Shown: positions 37,172 through 46,252, counted from the first letter of the stretch. The stretch: DNA of 64,000 nt from Methylobacterium sp. Leaf117 (GCF_001422985.1 NZ_LMNL01000023.1:320516-384515); one strand, 5' to 3'. Notes: generated by a model not told the origin, from the letters alone. Made by a program: numbers and translations.

Positions 37172-38224
37172 TCAGGCCCGTTCCGAGATCCGGCGCACGC
37201 CGCCCGGGTCGGCGCTGGCGCTGAATTGCGACGGCGTCATTCCGTAATGCTGCCGGAACAGGCGGCTCATCTGGGCGGCGCTGCGAAACCCGGCCTCCTC
37301 GGCGAGCCGGGCGATGGGATGCGGCTGAGCCGGCGCGCTGAGAGCCGCCTTGACCTGCGCGAGGCGGGCCGAACGGATGTAGGATTCGACCCCGCCCACC
37401 GGCTGGAACATGGCGAACAGGCGTGAACGCGACGCGCCGATGCTGCGCGCCACATCGGTGGCGCTGAGATTGGGATCGGCCAGGGATGCCTCGATGTACA
37501 GGCAGGCCTTGCGGAACGACCGGGCCGGATCGGCATGCGACGTCCCGTGCCCGAGGGCGCCGGTGATGGCCTGGGCCATCAGGGTCGCAGTGTGCCCGAG
37601 GGTCTCGGCATCGAGGGCATCGCGATTCGGCAGGCGCTCGCGGAGGCGCAGCAGCTGCGCCGTGTAGGGCGCGGCGATCTCGGGCGGGATCACCAGGCCG
37701 TGCAGCTGATCCAGCCGGCCGAACCATCGTTTTGCGAAGGGGCGCGGCATGCTGACGAAGTTGCGTCGCTGCCGGGGAATGCCCTGGGCATCGCGGATGA
37801 TCGTCGGTCGCGAGAAATCGATGACATAGACCGACCCCGTGCCGGCGCGGACTTCGCGCCCGTCGAAATTGCCGATGATGTCGCCGGTCTCGATGTGCTG
37901 GAACACGATGACGTCGAGACCGTCATAGCCAAGCTTCTGCGCCGGACGGTGAAAGATGAAGGGCACACCATCCATGAAATGGAAACGCAGGTGTTCGGTC
38001 CAGAAGCTCGTAATTTCCACCTGGAACGGAGCCACCAGCGGTGTGACCAGGGCCGAACTGGCGAACATGACCTGATAGACGTGAGCGGCTTCGTCCGGCG
38101 GATAATCGCGGCTGGAGAAATGCACGCGCCGCAACGGAAAGAGACCGTCCGTGGCCTGATGGTCCGGGGACAATGCGTGCAAGGCGGCATTCACCACTGC
38201 GAGGCTTGGCGCTGATGACAACAA
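37172..38224 (-). CDS. AraC family transcriptional regulator
   Basis: 350 residues. The N-terminal part is a cupin-like sensing domain (FQVEITSFWTEHLRFHFM, GTGSVYVIDFSRPTI) of the AraC-binding-like type. The C-terminal 100 residues form two helix-turn-helix motifs (NLSATDVARSIGASRSRLFAMFQPVGG and PIARLAEEAGFRSAAQMSRLFRQHYGMTPSQF). The start given is a TTG; a second TTG follows at once and GTG codons lie about 10 residues in, so the exact N-terminus is uncertain. It converges on the acyl-CoA synthetase-acetyltransferase gene and is divergent from the cold-shock gene. The inducer is unknown. Confidence 0.9.
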   Translation of the reverse strand: MLSSAPSLAVVNAALHALSPDHQATDGLFPLRRVHFSSRDYPPDEAAHVYQVMFASSALVTPLVAPFQVEITSFWTEHLRFHFMDGVPFIFHRPAQKLGYDGLDVIVFQHIETGDIIGNFDGREVRAGTGSVYVIDFSRPTIIRDAQGIPRQRRNFVSMPRPFAKRWFGRLDQLHGLVIPPEIAAPYTAQLLRLRERLPNRDALDAETLGHTATLMAQAITGALGHGTSHADPARSFRKACLYIEASLADPNLSATDVARSIGASRSRLFAMFQPVGGVESYIRSARLAQVKAALSAPAQPHPIARLAEEAGFRSAAQMSRLFRQHYGMTPSQFSASADPGGVRRISERA

Positions 38225-38661
38225 TAGCGGATTCGCCGTTCAGTTCCCTCCCAGCAAGATAGGTGATTCCTCAAACGCCGTCCCGGAGCGGCCTCATTGA
38301 GGGGCGTCCCGGAGAGACCGGACGAAAGGGGACCGCTCGGCCTTTCCACCGGTGCCGCGACGGCGGCAACGATTCGGCCCCACCCGATGCGACAGGCCAG
38401 ATCAGTCCGGGAAAAGATCGCGATAATCCGCAAATCAGCGCATCCAGATCGACCGCGCCCGGCACATCATTTGACTTTCGATTTGCTAATTGTCGCCTAA
38501 GCGCGTACAAAACCGCCATCAACCCAACGGCAGAACTTCTGCGGCGCGGTTTCGAAGCGGAACCGGGCTTACCCTTATTGGGCGTCGGATTGGTGATGGA
38601 GACGGCCGCGCATGATCGCGTGGATCTCCGGAAGATAAGCCCGCAAGGGCGAAGGAATACG

Positions 38662-38871
38662 ATGGCTGTCGGTACTGTTAAGTGGTTCAACGAAACAAAG
38701 GGTTTCGGTTTCATTCAGCCGGATAACGGCGGAAGCGACGTGTTCGTGCACATCTCGGCTGTCGAGCGCGCTGGCCTTCGTGGCCTCGCCGAAGGCCAGA
38801 AGATCTCCTACGAGATGGAAACCGATAAGCGCAGCGGCAAGCAGTCCGCCGGTAGCCTCCAGACCGTCTGA
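38662..38871 (+). CDS. Cold-shock protein (CspA family)
   Basis: 69-residue single cold-shock domain. The RNA-binding motifs RNP1 (KGFGFIQP) and RNP2 ([10 protein letters not shown]) are intact, with [14 protein letters not shown] at the start. It binds single-stranded RNA and acts as an RNA chaperone. AAGGA lies 6 nt before the ATG. A gap of about 437 bp upstream fits the long structured leader usual for csp genes; it contains a possible -35 TTGACT at 38471 but nothing else recognised. A terminator hairpin follows. Confidence 0.95.
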   Translation: MAVGTVKWFNETKGFGFIQPDNGGSDVFVHISAVERAGLRGLAEGQKISYEMETDKRSGKQSAGSLQTV

Positions 38872-38908
38872 ATAAGGCGGGCCCCACGCGGAGCCCGACC
38901 TGTTTCGA

Positions 38909-38936
38909 GAGCCGCCTCCCGCATGGGAGGCGGCTC
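38909..38936 (+). terminator. Terminator after the cold-shock gene
   Basis: A 12-bp perfect stem GAGCCGCCTCCC with its complement, loop GCAT, followed by GCTTGTGTTCT. It lies 38 bp after the cold-shock stop codon. Confidence 0.65.
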
Positions 38937-39004
38937 GCTTGTGTTCTAAGACCCTTTCCGAGGGGAGCGCGCCCAGCGCGGCCTCCCGCATAACAGGATC
39001 CTGT

Positions 39005-39367
39005 GTGAGCCAATTCAACCCGAACTCGATGACCGATCGCCTCAAGGCCGCGACGGAAGCCCGCGCCGCAGCGCTGGCCCGCTTCCGCGATCGTCCGCCT
39101 GCGGATGATCCGGCCGTGGTCGCCCGCAAGGCGGAGCGAGCCCAGATCGCCCGGGAGCGGGAGGTCCGCGTCGCGGCCCGCGAGCAGGCCCGCATCGAGG
39201 CCGAGGCCCAGCGCGCCGCCGAAGCCGAGGCAGAGCGGGAGCGTCTCGCTGCGGAAGAGATCCTTGCTGCCGAGGAGAAGGTCGCCCAGGCCGCAGCAGC
39301 CCGCCTCGAGCAGAAGGCGCAGCGCGATGCCCGTTATGCAGCCCGCAAGGCCAAGGCTCGTCGCTGA
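39005..39367 (+). CDS. DUF6481 family coiled-coil protein
   Basis: 120 residues. After FNPNSMTDRLKAATEARAAALARFRDRP comes a long Ala/Glu/Arg-rich helix (AEAQRAAEAEAERERLAAEE) with heptad character and a basic end KAQRDARYAARKAKARR. This is the DUF6481 pattern. The start chosen is the GTG with AGGA 6 nt upstream (VSQFNPNSM); a TTG 22 codons earlier overlaps the preceding terminator and is unlikely, and the ATG at 39029 is the other candidate. The last codons form the first unit of a 19-bp tandem repeat. Confidence 0.82.
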   Translation: MSQFNPNSMTDRLKAATEARAAALARFRDRPPADDPAVVARKAERAQIAREREVRVAAREQARIEAEAQRAAEAEAERERLAAEEILAAEEKVAQAAAARLEQKAQRDARYAARKAKARR

Positions 39368-39465
39368 AGACAAGGCTTTTCGCTAAGGCCAAGGCATTTC
39401 GATAAGGCGAAGTGTCGTTGCTAGGGCCAAGGCTCTTGAGAAAGGCCACGGCGCGTCGCCGATTT
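39347..39465. repeat. Six-unit 19-bp tandem repeat spanning the DUF6481 stop codon
   Basis: CAAGGC-like cores recur at 39352, 39371, 39390, 39409, 39428 and 39447, exactly 19 bp apart. Unit 1 is coding (encoding AKARR and the stop). Units 2-6 are non-coding and degenerate, for example AAGACAAGGCTTTTCGCTA and AGGCCAAGGCATTTCGATA. Beyond 39466 the pattern ends, and nothing else is recognised before 39650. Confidence 0.85.
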
Positions 39466-39649
39466 CAGCGCGTCGCCGAAAATCGTCCGACCGTGAGATC
39501 GATCTCGCGGTCGACGGCGGGTTCGCCCCGAACCTGCCGGCAATGATCTGTCCTCCTGGACCGGTCCGCATCACCGGGTCCGCCGAAGCCGGCGCACCCC
39601 CTTCGGCGTGACCTCTGTCCGCCGAGCCGCGATCGAGGAGATCCGCGCC

Positions 39650-39844
39650 ATGTCCCACAAGTTCAAACTCGGCCAGCGCGTGCGCCGGGCCCAGATCGGC
39701 TACGCCTCCCCCAAGACCGACGTGTCCGACATCTTCGAGATCGTCCGTCTGGTGCCCGAGGACCAGACCGGCGAGCCATTCTACCGGATCAAGTCCGGGG
39801 CGAGCGAGCGCGCCGTCCGCGAAGGCGAGATCACCGAGGTCTGA
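39650..39844 (+). CDS. Small conserved-looking hypothetical protein
   Basis: 64 residues: MSHKFKLGQRVRRAQIGYAS, then SDIFEIVRLVPEDQTGEPFYRIKSGASERAVREGEITEV. The alternation of strands and the FKLGQRVR...YRIKS...ERAVRE.EI layout suggest a small SH3-like barrel, as in several uncharacterised Rhizobiales proteins of this size. GAGGAG lies 8 nt before the ATG; a longer in-frame start is less good. No partner gene is implied: it converges on the L,D-transpeptidase gene. Confidence 0.78.
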   Translation: MSHKFKLGQRVRRAQIGYASPKTDVSDIFEIVRLVPEDQTGEPFYRIKSGASERAVREGEITEV

Positions 39845-39918
39845 CGCCTGTTCCGCCCGGCGACTGTTCCCCGGTTGGGGAGGCGTCTCCGGGACTCTGC
39901 AGCATCGACGGGATGACC

Positions 39919-39944
39919 ACCGGGACAGCTTCCGCTGTCCCGGT
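39919..39944. terminator. Terminator between convergent genes
   Basis: An 11-bp perfect stem ACCGGGACAGC with its complement and loop TTCC, followed by TTCCG. It lies between the small hypothetical gene and the convergent L,D-transpeptidase gene. Confidence 0.6.
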
Positions 39945-39970
39945 TTCCGTGGAACAGACTTCCCACCGCG

Positions 39971-40894
39971 TCAGGTCAGCACCACCACGCGGCTGCCGAT
40001 CTCGACGCGGCCGTACAGGTCGATCACGTCCTGATTGATCATGCGGATGCAGCCCGACGACACGCTCTTGCCGATCGAATCCGGCTCCAGCGTACCGTGG
40101 ATGCGATAGAGCGTGTCCTTGTTGCCCTGCCAGAGATAATGCGCCCGAGCCCCGAGCGGGTTGTGCGCGCCGCCCGGCACGCCGAGGCCGCTCTGGAGCT
40201 GTGACACCGACTTGGCGAGCTTCGGCGTGCGCGCGATCATCTCCTTCGGGGGATACCAGTCCGGCCACATCTGCTTCGAGTTCACCGTCGAGGCCCCGGA
40301 CCACGAAAAGCCCTGCTTGCCGACGCCAACGCCGTAGCGACGCGCCCGGCCGTTCGGCTGCACCAGGATAAGGTGGTGCGCCCGCGGGTCGACCACGATG
40401 GTGCCGGGCGTTTCGGGGCCCGTATAGGCGATCTCCTGGCGCAGAAACGAGGGGTTCGTTTTGCGCCAGTTGAAGGCGTAGACTGGGAACGGCTCGTCGG
40501 TGATCGCCGCATAGGCGCGGTTGTAGTCGATCGGGCCATTGTCCACGGGCTTGGCCGGCGCGGCCTGTTGCGGCGAGGCTGGCGGAACCTGGCGCGGGGC
40601 GTAGAGATCCGCATCCGGATCGTCGACCACTGCGGCGCGGCCCCGCTGCCCCCCCATCCGGTCGAGAGTGCGGTCCTGGCCCCGATCCGAATAGGGCACG
40701 TACTGGCCGCCCCGTCGGCGATAGAGCCGTCCCTCCTCGTCGCGATAGAGACGCTCGTCGTCATACGGGCCATTGCCGTCGAGGCCGTCGCCGAAGAGGC
40801 CACGGCTCTGGGCGAGGGCGGACCCGACGGGTGTGAGGAGCGCGAGGCTCGTCGTCGCCCCGGTGAGAAGCGTGCGGCGGGTCGTGTGGGACAT
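39971..40894 (-). CDS. L,D-transpeptidase (YkuD domain), exported
   Basis: 307 residues. Signal sequence MSHTTRRTLLTGATTSLALL with a twin arginine, so Tat export is possible. A disordered region rich in Arg, Asp, Gly and Pro follows (30-120). The catalytic YkuD domain begins near GTIVVDPRAHHLILVQ; His266 (IHGTLEPDSIG) and Cys282 (SSGCIRM) are the catalytic pair. The enzyme makes 3-3 peptidoglycan cross-links or attaches proteins to peptidoglycan in the periplasm. LDTs are the main cross-linkers at the growing pole of Rhizobiales. Confidence 0.93.
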   Translation of the reverse strand: MSHTTRRTLLTGATTSLALLTPVGSALAQSRGLFGDGLDGNGPYDDERLYRDEEGRLYRRRGGQYVPYSDRGQDRTLDRMGGQRGRAAVVDDPDADLYAPRQVPPASPQQAAPAKPVDNGPIDYNRAYAAITDEPFPVYAFNWRKTNPSFLRQEIAYTGPETPGTIVVDPRAHHLILVQPNGRARRYGVGVGKQGFSWSGASTVNSKQMWPDWYPPKEMIARTPKLAKSVSQLQSGLGVPGGAHNPLGARAHYLWQGNKDTLYRIHGTLEPDSIGKSVSSGCIRMINQDVIDLYGRVEIGSRVVVLT

Positions 40895-41074
40895 GGAGGT
40901 CGCTCGGGCGGTCGTCGTTGAAATGGTTCGCTCGACGCCGGGCCTAGCAAGTCGTCACGCGCGCGTCACGTCACCTTGAGGATGGGCAGCCTTGCGTGAC
41001 TACCAAAGGTCGTCGGCGATGCAAACCGAGCACAATGCCCACGGCTCGGCATCGATCTGGAGTTCTTCGAACAA

Positions 41075-41097
41075 CCGCGTGAAGACTCTTCACGCGG
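41075..41097. repeat. Perfect 10-bp hairpin in gene-free region
   Basis: CCGCGTGAAG, loop ACT, CTTCACGCGG. Just upstream lies GTTC-TTC-GAAC, a second small dyad. The 40895-41243 stretch holds no recognised gene. The hairpin lacks a T-run, so an operator or RNA element is as likely as a terminator. Confidence 0.45.
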
Positions 41098-41243
41098 CGA
41101 CCGGCGGGAGACTTTCACCATGTCTTCAAAAAAGGCGTGGTCATCAGGTCCGACGCCGCGGGCAGCGGTTGTCAAAAGCGTGGCCGTGTCGCCATAGGAA
41201 GTGACCCGAAAGGGCCCCCACTCAAAATCATGGAACGCGACCC

Positions 41244-41498
41244 GTGCCGGTCCCTCCGCATCACACCTTCCGCGCGCGTCCAGCGCTGCTCGCGGCGTTT
41301 CTGCTCGTCGCTCTGGTACCGGGGGAGGCTTCGGCGAACCGCACGCCGACGCCGACGCCGACGCCAGCCGACGCGCGAGCCCCGGCGACCACCTGGACGT
41401 CGAGCGAGCCCGACAACGCCACCTGTCAGCGCACGCGCCGCAAGTTGTGGCAAGCAGGCGAGGGCTGGATCGTCCGCGGCGTCACCGTGTGCCGTTGA
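41244..41498 (+). CDS. Small secreted Cys-pair protein with Thr-Pro repeat
   Basis: 84 residues from a GTG start. Signal peptide (RPALLAAFLLVALVPGEASA), then a TPTPTPTP tract encoded by ACGCCG repeats, then a C-terminal motif NATCQRTRRKLWQAGEGWIVRGVTVCR with two Cys that likely form a disulfide. The basic, Trp-containing tail looks like a conserved small domain seen in Methylobacterium-type secreted proteins (recalled, not searched). It may bind the envelope or nucleic acid. No partner gene is evident. Confidence 0.65.
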   Translation: MPVPPHHTFRARPALLAAFLLVALVPGEASANRTPTPTPTPADARAPATTWTSSEPDNATCQRTRRKLWQAGEGWIVRGVTVCR

Positions 41499-41588
41499 GG
41501 CGGCTGGAGCGCCGCGGCGCCGTATCGGGACATGCGCAGGCTCGACCTCGCCGCCGCGACGACGTTCGGCCAAGGGGAGGTCTCGACA

Positions 41589-41711
41589 ATGGCTCTCGCC
41601 TCTCCGCATCTGGTCACGGCAGGACAGGTCGCGTTCCTGGGCCTCGTGGGCCATGATGATCGGCACGCCGAACCGTCAGTGCGCCGTCACGCAGGTGGTG
41701 GCGCACCATAA
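41589..41711 (+). CDS. Possible 40-residue small protein
   Basis: ATG preceded by AAGGGGAGG with 8-nt spacing, the best ribosome-binding sequence in this gap. It encodes MALASPHLVTAGQVAFLGLV followed by a short polar tail, ending in TAA. No family is recognised, and the tail composition is not strongly protein-like, so this could be chance. The rest of 41499-41985 shows nothing else. Confidence 0.25.
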   Translation: MALASPHLVTAGQVAFLGLVGHDDRHAEPSVRRHAGGGAP

Positions 41712-41985
41712 GGACGGCGGCTCGCCGCGGCGCGATCGAAGCGAAATCAACGTCGTTCGACGCCGCCGCCGCCCCACAGGGATCGACCGGATTTCGTATG
41801 AACTGCCCGGCCGGATATAGGTGTTTGGGCATTGGCCTCGGCGAATTTTACGGTCTGCGCGTCGTTCTACGTAGGAAGATCGGCGGCACGCAGGTAAAGC
41901 TGCAGCGGCCACGCGTGCGCTCGTCGGATCGTCCGTGTCGGTCATGGGCGGCAACGCGTCTGTGCGACCGCGACCGGAGGGGCGA

Positions 41986-44736
41986 TTGAGTAGGACCGGC
42001 GACGCGCCCGAGACCAGGTCCGCGGCCCTTGCGCGCTACGGCATCCTCGATACCGCCCCCGAGGCGGCGTTCGAGGACGTCGTCAGGCTGGCCTCGATGC
42101 TGCTCGAGATGCCGGTGTCCCTGGTTTCGCTGGTCGAGTCCGATCGGCAATGGTTCAAGGCCCGGATCGGCTTCGATCGCGCCGAGACCACCCTGGCGGA
42201 ATCGATCTGCGCCCATGCCGTGCAACAGGACGGCCTCTTCGTGATCCCGGACACCACCCGGGACCCGCGTACGGCGAACAACCCCCTGGTCACGGGCACG
42301 CCGCACGTTCGGTTCTACGCCGGCATGCCCCTGCACGCGCCCGAGGGGACGGCGCTCGGCACGCTCTGCGTCCTCGACGTGAAGCCGCGGGAACTCACCG
42401 AGGCGCAAGCCTTCATCCTTCGGACGCTGGCCGGGCAGGTGATGACCGAGCTGAACCTGCGGCGCGCGCTGCGGGAGCGCCGCGCGAGCGACCGGCACAA
42501 TGCGGCGATCATCGAGAGCGCCATCGATTACGGCATCATCACCCTCGATCTCACCGGCCTCGTGACAAGCTGGAACGTCGGCGCCGAGCGCATCCTCGGC
42601 TGGGCCGAGGCCGAGATCGTGGGGCGTCCGGCCGAACTCTTCTTCGCCGAGGAGGACCGCCTGCGCGGCCTGGCGGAGCACGAGATGCGGGTCGCGCGCG
42701 AGCTCGGACGGGCCAACGACGAGCGCTGGCACGTCCGCAAGGATGGAACGCGCTTCTGGGCGATGGGCGAGATGATGGCCCTGAAGGACGAGGATGGCAG
42801 CCATATCGGCTACCTCAAGATCCTGCGCGACCGCACCGCCCAACGGCAGGCCGAGGACGCCCTGATCAAGCAGACGACGCTGCTCCAGACGGTCACCGAC
42901 CATCTCAGCGAGGCCGTGATCCGCCTGACCCGCGACGACGTCGTCACCTTCGCCAACCCGGCGGCGGAAGCCATGCTCGGCTGGCCGAACGGCAGTCTGA
43001 TCGGGCGCAACCTGCACGACACCGCGCATCACCACCATGCCGACGGCCGACCGTATCCGCGCGAGGCCTGCGAGGTCGTGCGCTCGCTGAAGAGCGGGGA
43101 GGCCCTGCGCGAGCGCGAGACCACGTTCTTCCGCCAGGACGGAACCCCCATCGACGTCGTCACCAACAACGCACCGATCATCGAGGATGGGCTGGTGCAA
43201 GGCGCGGTGCTGACCCTGACCGACATTACGGAGCGCAAGGCGGCGGGCGCCCGCCTGAGCCGGAGCGAGGAGCGCCTGGCGCTCGCCCTCAACGCCTCCG
43301 GCATGATCGGGACCTGGGACTGGGATCTGCGTGAGGACGTCATCTACGCGGACGCCAACTTCGCCCGGATCTACACCGTCGATCCGGAGCGCGCCGCCCT
43401 CGGCGCGCCGTTGGCGGATTATATCCGCAACTTCCATCCCGACGACATGGGCCGGTTCCAGGCGGAGCTGGACCGGCTCTTCGCGGGGGCAAGGGAATTC
43501 GCCTGCGAGTATCGGATCGTTCAGCCCGACGGCTCGCATCGCTGGGTCATCGCGCGCGGAAGCCTGGTGCGGGCCGCCGACGGAACGCCGCTGCGCTTCC
43601 CCGGTGCCTCCGTCGACATCACCGAGCGCAAGCGTGCCGAGGAGCGCCAGGCTGCCCTGGTCGAACTCGGCGAGCGCCTGCGCGAATCGCAGGACCCGGC
43701 CGAGATCGCCTTCGTGGCCGCCGAGATTGCGGGACGCACCCTCGGTCTGACCCGAGCCGCCTACGGCACCCTCGATCCGTCCGGCGTGTATCTCGACGTC
43801 ATCCGGGACTGGACGCTGCCGGGGGTGGCCAGCCTCGTGGGGCGGCATCGCTACGACGATTACGGCTCCTATCTGCCCGAGCTGCGCCAGGGCCGGGACG
43901 TGGTCATCGCGGATGTGGAGCAGGACCCGCGCACGGCCGGCTATCCCGAAGGGTTCCGCGCCCTCGACGTCCGCACCGTGATCAACCTGCCCCTGATGGA
44001 GCGCGGGCAACTGGTGGCGGTGTTCTGCCTGCATGATTCGAAGCGGCGCGACTGGACCCCGGACATCCTCGACTTCGTGCGCAACGTCGTCGACCGGACC
44101 CGTGCCGCCGTGGCCCGCCTCCGCGCCGAGGAGCAGCAGGAACTCGTCAATCGCGAACTCAGCCACCGCATGAAGAACCTGCTGGCGATGGTGCAGTCCA
44201 TCGCCACCCAGACCATGCGGACGGCGGTCGACGTCGATACCGCCAAGGAAGTTCTGGCCGGCCGCCTGATCGCCCTGGGCCAAGCGCATGACCTCCTGAT
44301 GGGCGGCGCTCTCGGCAGCACGCTGATCGGCCCGGTGGTGCGCGGTGCCCTGAAACTGCACGAGGATCAGGCCGGCCGCTTCCGCCTCGATGGCCCGGAC
44401 CTCGAGATCGGCGCAAAGCCCGCCCTCTCCTTGGCGCTGATGCTGCACGAACTCGCCACCAACGCGGCCAAGTACGGGGCGCTCTCGCAGGAGACCGGGC
44501 ATGTCTCCATCCGCTGGGAGGTCCGCGACGAAGCCGGCGAGCCGCACCTCGCCCTGTCCTGGGCGGAGGTCGGCGGTCCGCCGGTGACGAAGCCGGCGCG
44601 CAAGGGCTTCGGGTCGCGCTTCATCGAGCGCGGGCTCGCCGGGCAGGTGGGCGGGACCATCGCGCTGGACTTTCCACCCGATGGCGTCACCTGCGCCATC
44701 GCGGCGCCACTCTCGGCCTTCCAGGCCGACGGCTGA
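41986..44736 (+). CDS. HWE-family sensor histidine kinase with GAF and PAS domains
   Basis: About 916 residues. Domains: GAF (about 20-165; ILDTAPEAAFEDVVRLAS, MPLHAPEGTALGTLCVLD), PAS (about 180-300), PAS (about 305-425), PAS/PAC (about 435-560; WDWDLREDVIYADANFARIY), second GAF (about 565-705), then an HWE kinase core. The phospho-acceptor His727 lies in LSHRMKNLLAMVQSIATQT, and LHELATNAAKYGAL and LSWAEVGGPP (the W-x-E of HWE) follow. No membrane segment, so a cytosolic sensor of light, redox or small molecules. The TTG start is preferred for its GGAGG 5 nt upstream; GTG and ATG codons 14-17 residues earlier lack one. Confidence 0.92.
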   Translation: MSRTGDAPETRSAALARYGILDTAPEAAFEDVVRLASMLLEMPVSLVSLVESDRQWFKARIGFDRAETTLAESICAHAVQQDGLFVIPDTTRDPRTANNPLVTGTPHVRFYAGMPLHAPEGTALGTLCVLDVKPRELTEAQAFILRTLAGQVMTELNLRRALRERRASDRHNAAIIESAIDYGIITLDLTGLVTSWNVGAERILGWAEAEIVGRPAELFFAEEDRLRGLAEHEMRVARELGRANDERWHVRKDGTRFWAMGEMMALKDEDGSHIGYLKILRDRTAQRQAEDALIKQTTLLQTVTDHLSEAVIRLTRDDVVTFANPAAEAMLGWPNGSLIGRNLHDTAHHHHADGRPYPREACEVVRSLKSGEALRERETTFFRQDGTPIDVVTNNAPIIEDGLVQGAVLTLTDITERKAAGARLSRSEERLALALNASGMIGTWDWDLREDVIYADANFARIYTVDPERAALGAPLADYIRNFHPDDMGRFQAELDRLFAGAREFACEYRIVQPDGSHRWVIARGSLVRAADGTPLRFPGASVDITERKRAEERQAALVELGERLRESQDPAEIAFVAAEIAGRTLGLTRAAYGTLDPSGVYLDVIRDWTLPGVASLVGRHRYDDYGSYLPELRQGRDVVIADVEQDPRTAGYPEGFRALDVRTVINLPLMERGQLVAVFCLHDSKRRDWTPDILDFVRNVVDRTRAAVARLRAEEQQELVNRELSHRMKNLLAMVQSIATQTMRTAVDVDTAKEVLAGRLIALGQAHDLLMGGALGSTLIGPVVRGALKLHEDQAGRFRLDGPDLEIGAKPALSLALMLHELATNAAKYGALSQETGHVSIRWEVRDEAGEPHLALSWAEVGGPPVTKPARKGFGSRFIERGLAGQVGGTIALDFPPDGVTCAIAAPLSAFQADG

Positions 44737-44995
44737 TCCCGGCGTCCATCGGCTTCCGACCCCGTCAGGCCCATTTCCTGGGCAGTGCCGCCTGACGCGC
44801 CATCGCACGACGGCGATCGATCACCGATGGGAGACCGTGAAGCCCTCGCGTCTGGCCTGGCACGTTCGGTGCTTCTGGGAGCCCGTTGCCGATCGGCGAC
44901 GCGCGGGGCAACGGCGCTCCGCATGCGGACGGCGTGAGTCCGGATCCCTTGGCATGAGCGGTCGCCCGGCGGCCGTGAACCTCGAGACGCACTCC

Positions 44996-46252
44996 ATGGC
45001 CAGCTTCAAGACCGTGATGAAATCCGGTCATCCCCCGACCCTGTTCGCCGCCTTCCTCTATTTCGATTTCTGCTTCGCCATCTGGGTGCTCAACGGCGCC
45101 ATGGGCCCGTTCATCACCGAGACCTACAAGCTCACTCCGGCCCAGACCGGGTTCATGATCTCGCTGCCGATCCTGGCCGGTGCGATCATGCGTTTCCCGC
45201 TCGGTATCCTCGCCCAGTATATCGGGCGCAAGAACGCCGCCATCACCGAGATGAGCGTCATCATGCTGGCGATGGCCTTCGGCTTCTTCTACGTGGACAC
45301 CTACGACGAAGTGCTGGCCATGGGCGTCCTGCTCGGTATCGCAGGGGCCTCGTTCGGCGTCGCCCTGTCCCTCGGCTCGGGTTGGTTTCCGAAGGAGCAC
45401 AAGGGCCTCGCCATGGGCATCGCCGGCGCCGGCAATTCCGGCACCGTGCTGGCCGTGCTGTTCGCGCCGCCGCTGGCCCAGGCCTATGGCTGGCAGGCCG
45501 TGTACGGCTTCGCCGGCTGCGTGATGGCGATCCCACTGATCGTCATGATCGTCTTTGCCAAGGAGCCGCCGGACGCCGAGCACCAGTCCTTCAAGGAGCA
45601 CATCTCCTGCCTGTTCCAGAAGGACGGCTGGGCCTTCAACCTCATCTACATCATCACCTTCGGCGGTTTCATCGGACTGTCGAGCTTCTTGCCGACCTTC
45701 TTCTACGAGCAGTTCGCCGTCACCAAGGTCGAGGCCGGCCGCCTCACCATGCTGGCGGCCCTGATGGGCTCCGGCATCCGCGTCGCCGGCGGATACTTCG
45801 CCGATCGGCTCGGCGGCATCCTGGTCCTGTCCGTCGTGCTGATCGCCGCCGTCGGGTCGTTCCTGCTCCTGACCGCGACCCCGTCGCTGGCGCTGACCAC
45901 GGCCCTGTTCATGCTGTGCTTCGCCGCGCTCGGGGCTGGCAACGGCGCCCTGTTCCAACTCGTGCCCCTGCGCTGGCCGGCGAACACGGCGGTGGCCGGT
46001 TCGATGATCGGCGAGGTGGGTGCCCTCGGTGGCGCAATCCTGCCCAACGTCATGGGCCTGTCGAAGCAGTATACCGGCTCCTTCGCCCTCGGCTTCGTCG
46101 GCTACGCCCTTTTCGCCGCGGTCGTGCTGGTCTGCCTCCTCGTGTGGCAGCGCAAGTGGGTCGGCACCTGGGTCGGCCCGCGCGGCAAGGTCCTGGAGCC
46201 GGCGGCTTCCGGACCGGCCGAGGCCGGACGCTTCGGCCAAGTGACTGCTTGA
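44996..46252 (+). CDS. Nitrate/nitrite transporter, NarK/NNP family MFS
   Basis: 418 residues with 12 membrane helices. The NNP-type signature lies in GASFGVALSLGSGWFPKEHKGLAMGIAGAGNSGT. The opening FKTVMKSGHPPTLFAAFLYFDFCFAIWVLNGAMG and the second repeat GALFQLVPLRWPANTAVAGSMIGEVGALGGAILP are also typical. It exchanges nitrate and nitrite or takes up nitrate. No nitrate reductase genes are adjacent. The ATG giving MASFKTV was chosen; another in-frame ATG lies 14 codons upstream. Its stop codon falls in a 17-bp tandem repeat. Confidence 0.9.
   Translation: MASFKTVMKSGHPPTLFAAFLYFDFCFAIWVLNGAMGPFITETYKLTPAQTGFMISLPILAGAIMRFPLGILAQYIGRKNAAITEMSVIMLAMAFGFFYVDTYDEVLAMGVLLGIAGASFGVALSLGSGWFPKEHKGLAMGIAGAGNSGTVLAVLFAPPLAQAYGWQAVYGFAGCVMAIPLIVMIVFAKEPPDAEHQSFKEHISCLFQKDGWAFNLIYIITFGGFIGLSSFLPTFFYEQFAVTKVEAGRLTMLAALMGSGIRVAGGYFADRLGGILVLSVVLIAAVGSFLLLTATPSLALTTALFMLCFAALGAGNGALFQLVPLRWPANTAVAGSMIGEVGALGGAILPNVMGLSKQYTGSFALGFVGYALFAAVVLVCLLVWQRKWVGTWVGPRGKVLEPAASGPAEAGRFGQVTA

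Noticed and set aside
41848..44808. A 986-codon open frame antisense to the HWE kinase
   Set aside because: Low-complexity Gly/Arg/Glu composition and no motif; the plus-strand frame has complete GAF, PAS and HWE domains.
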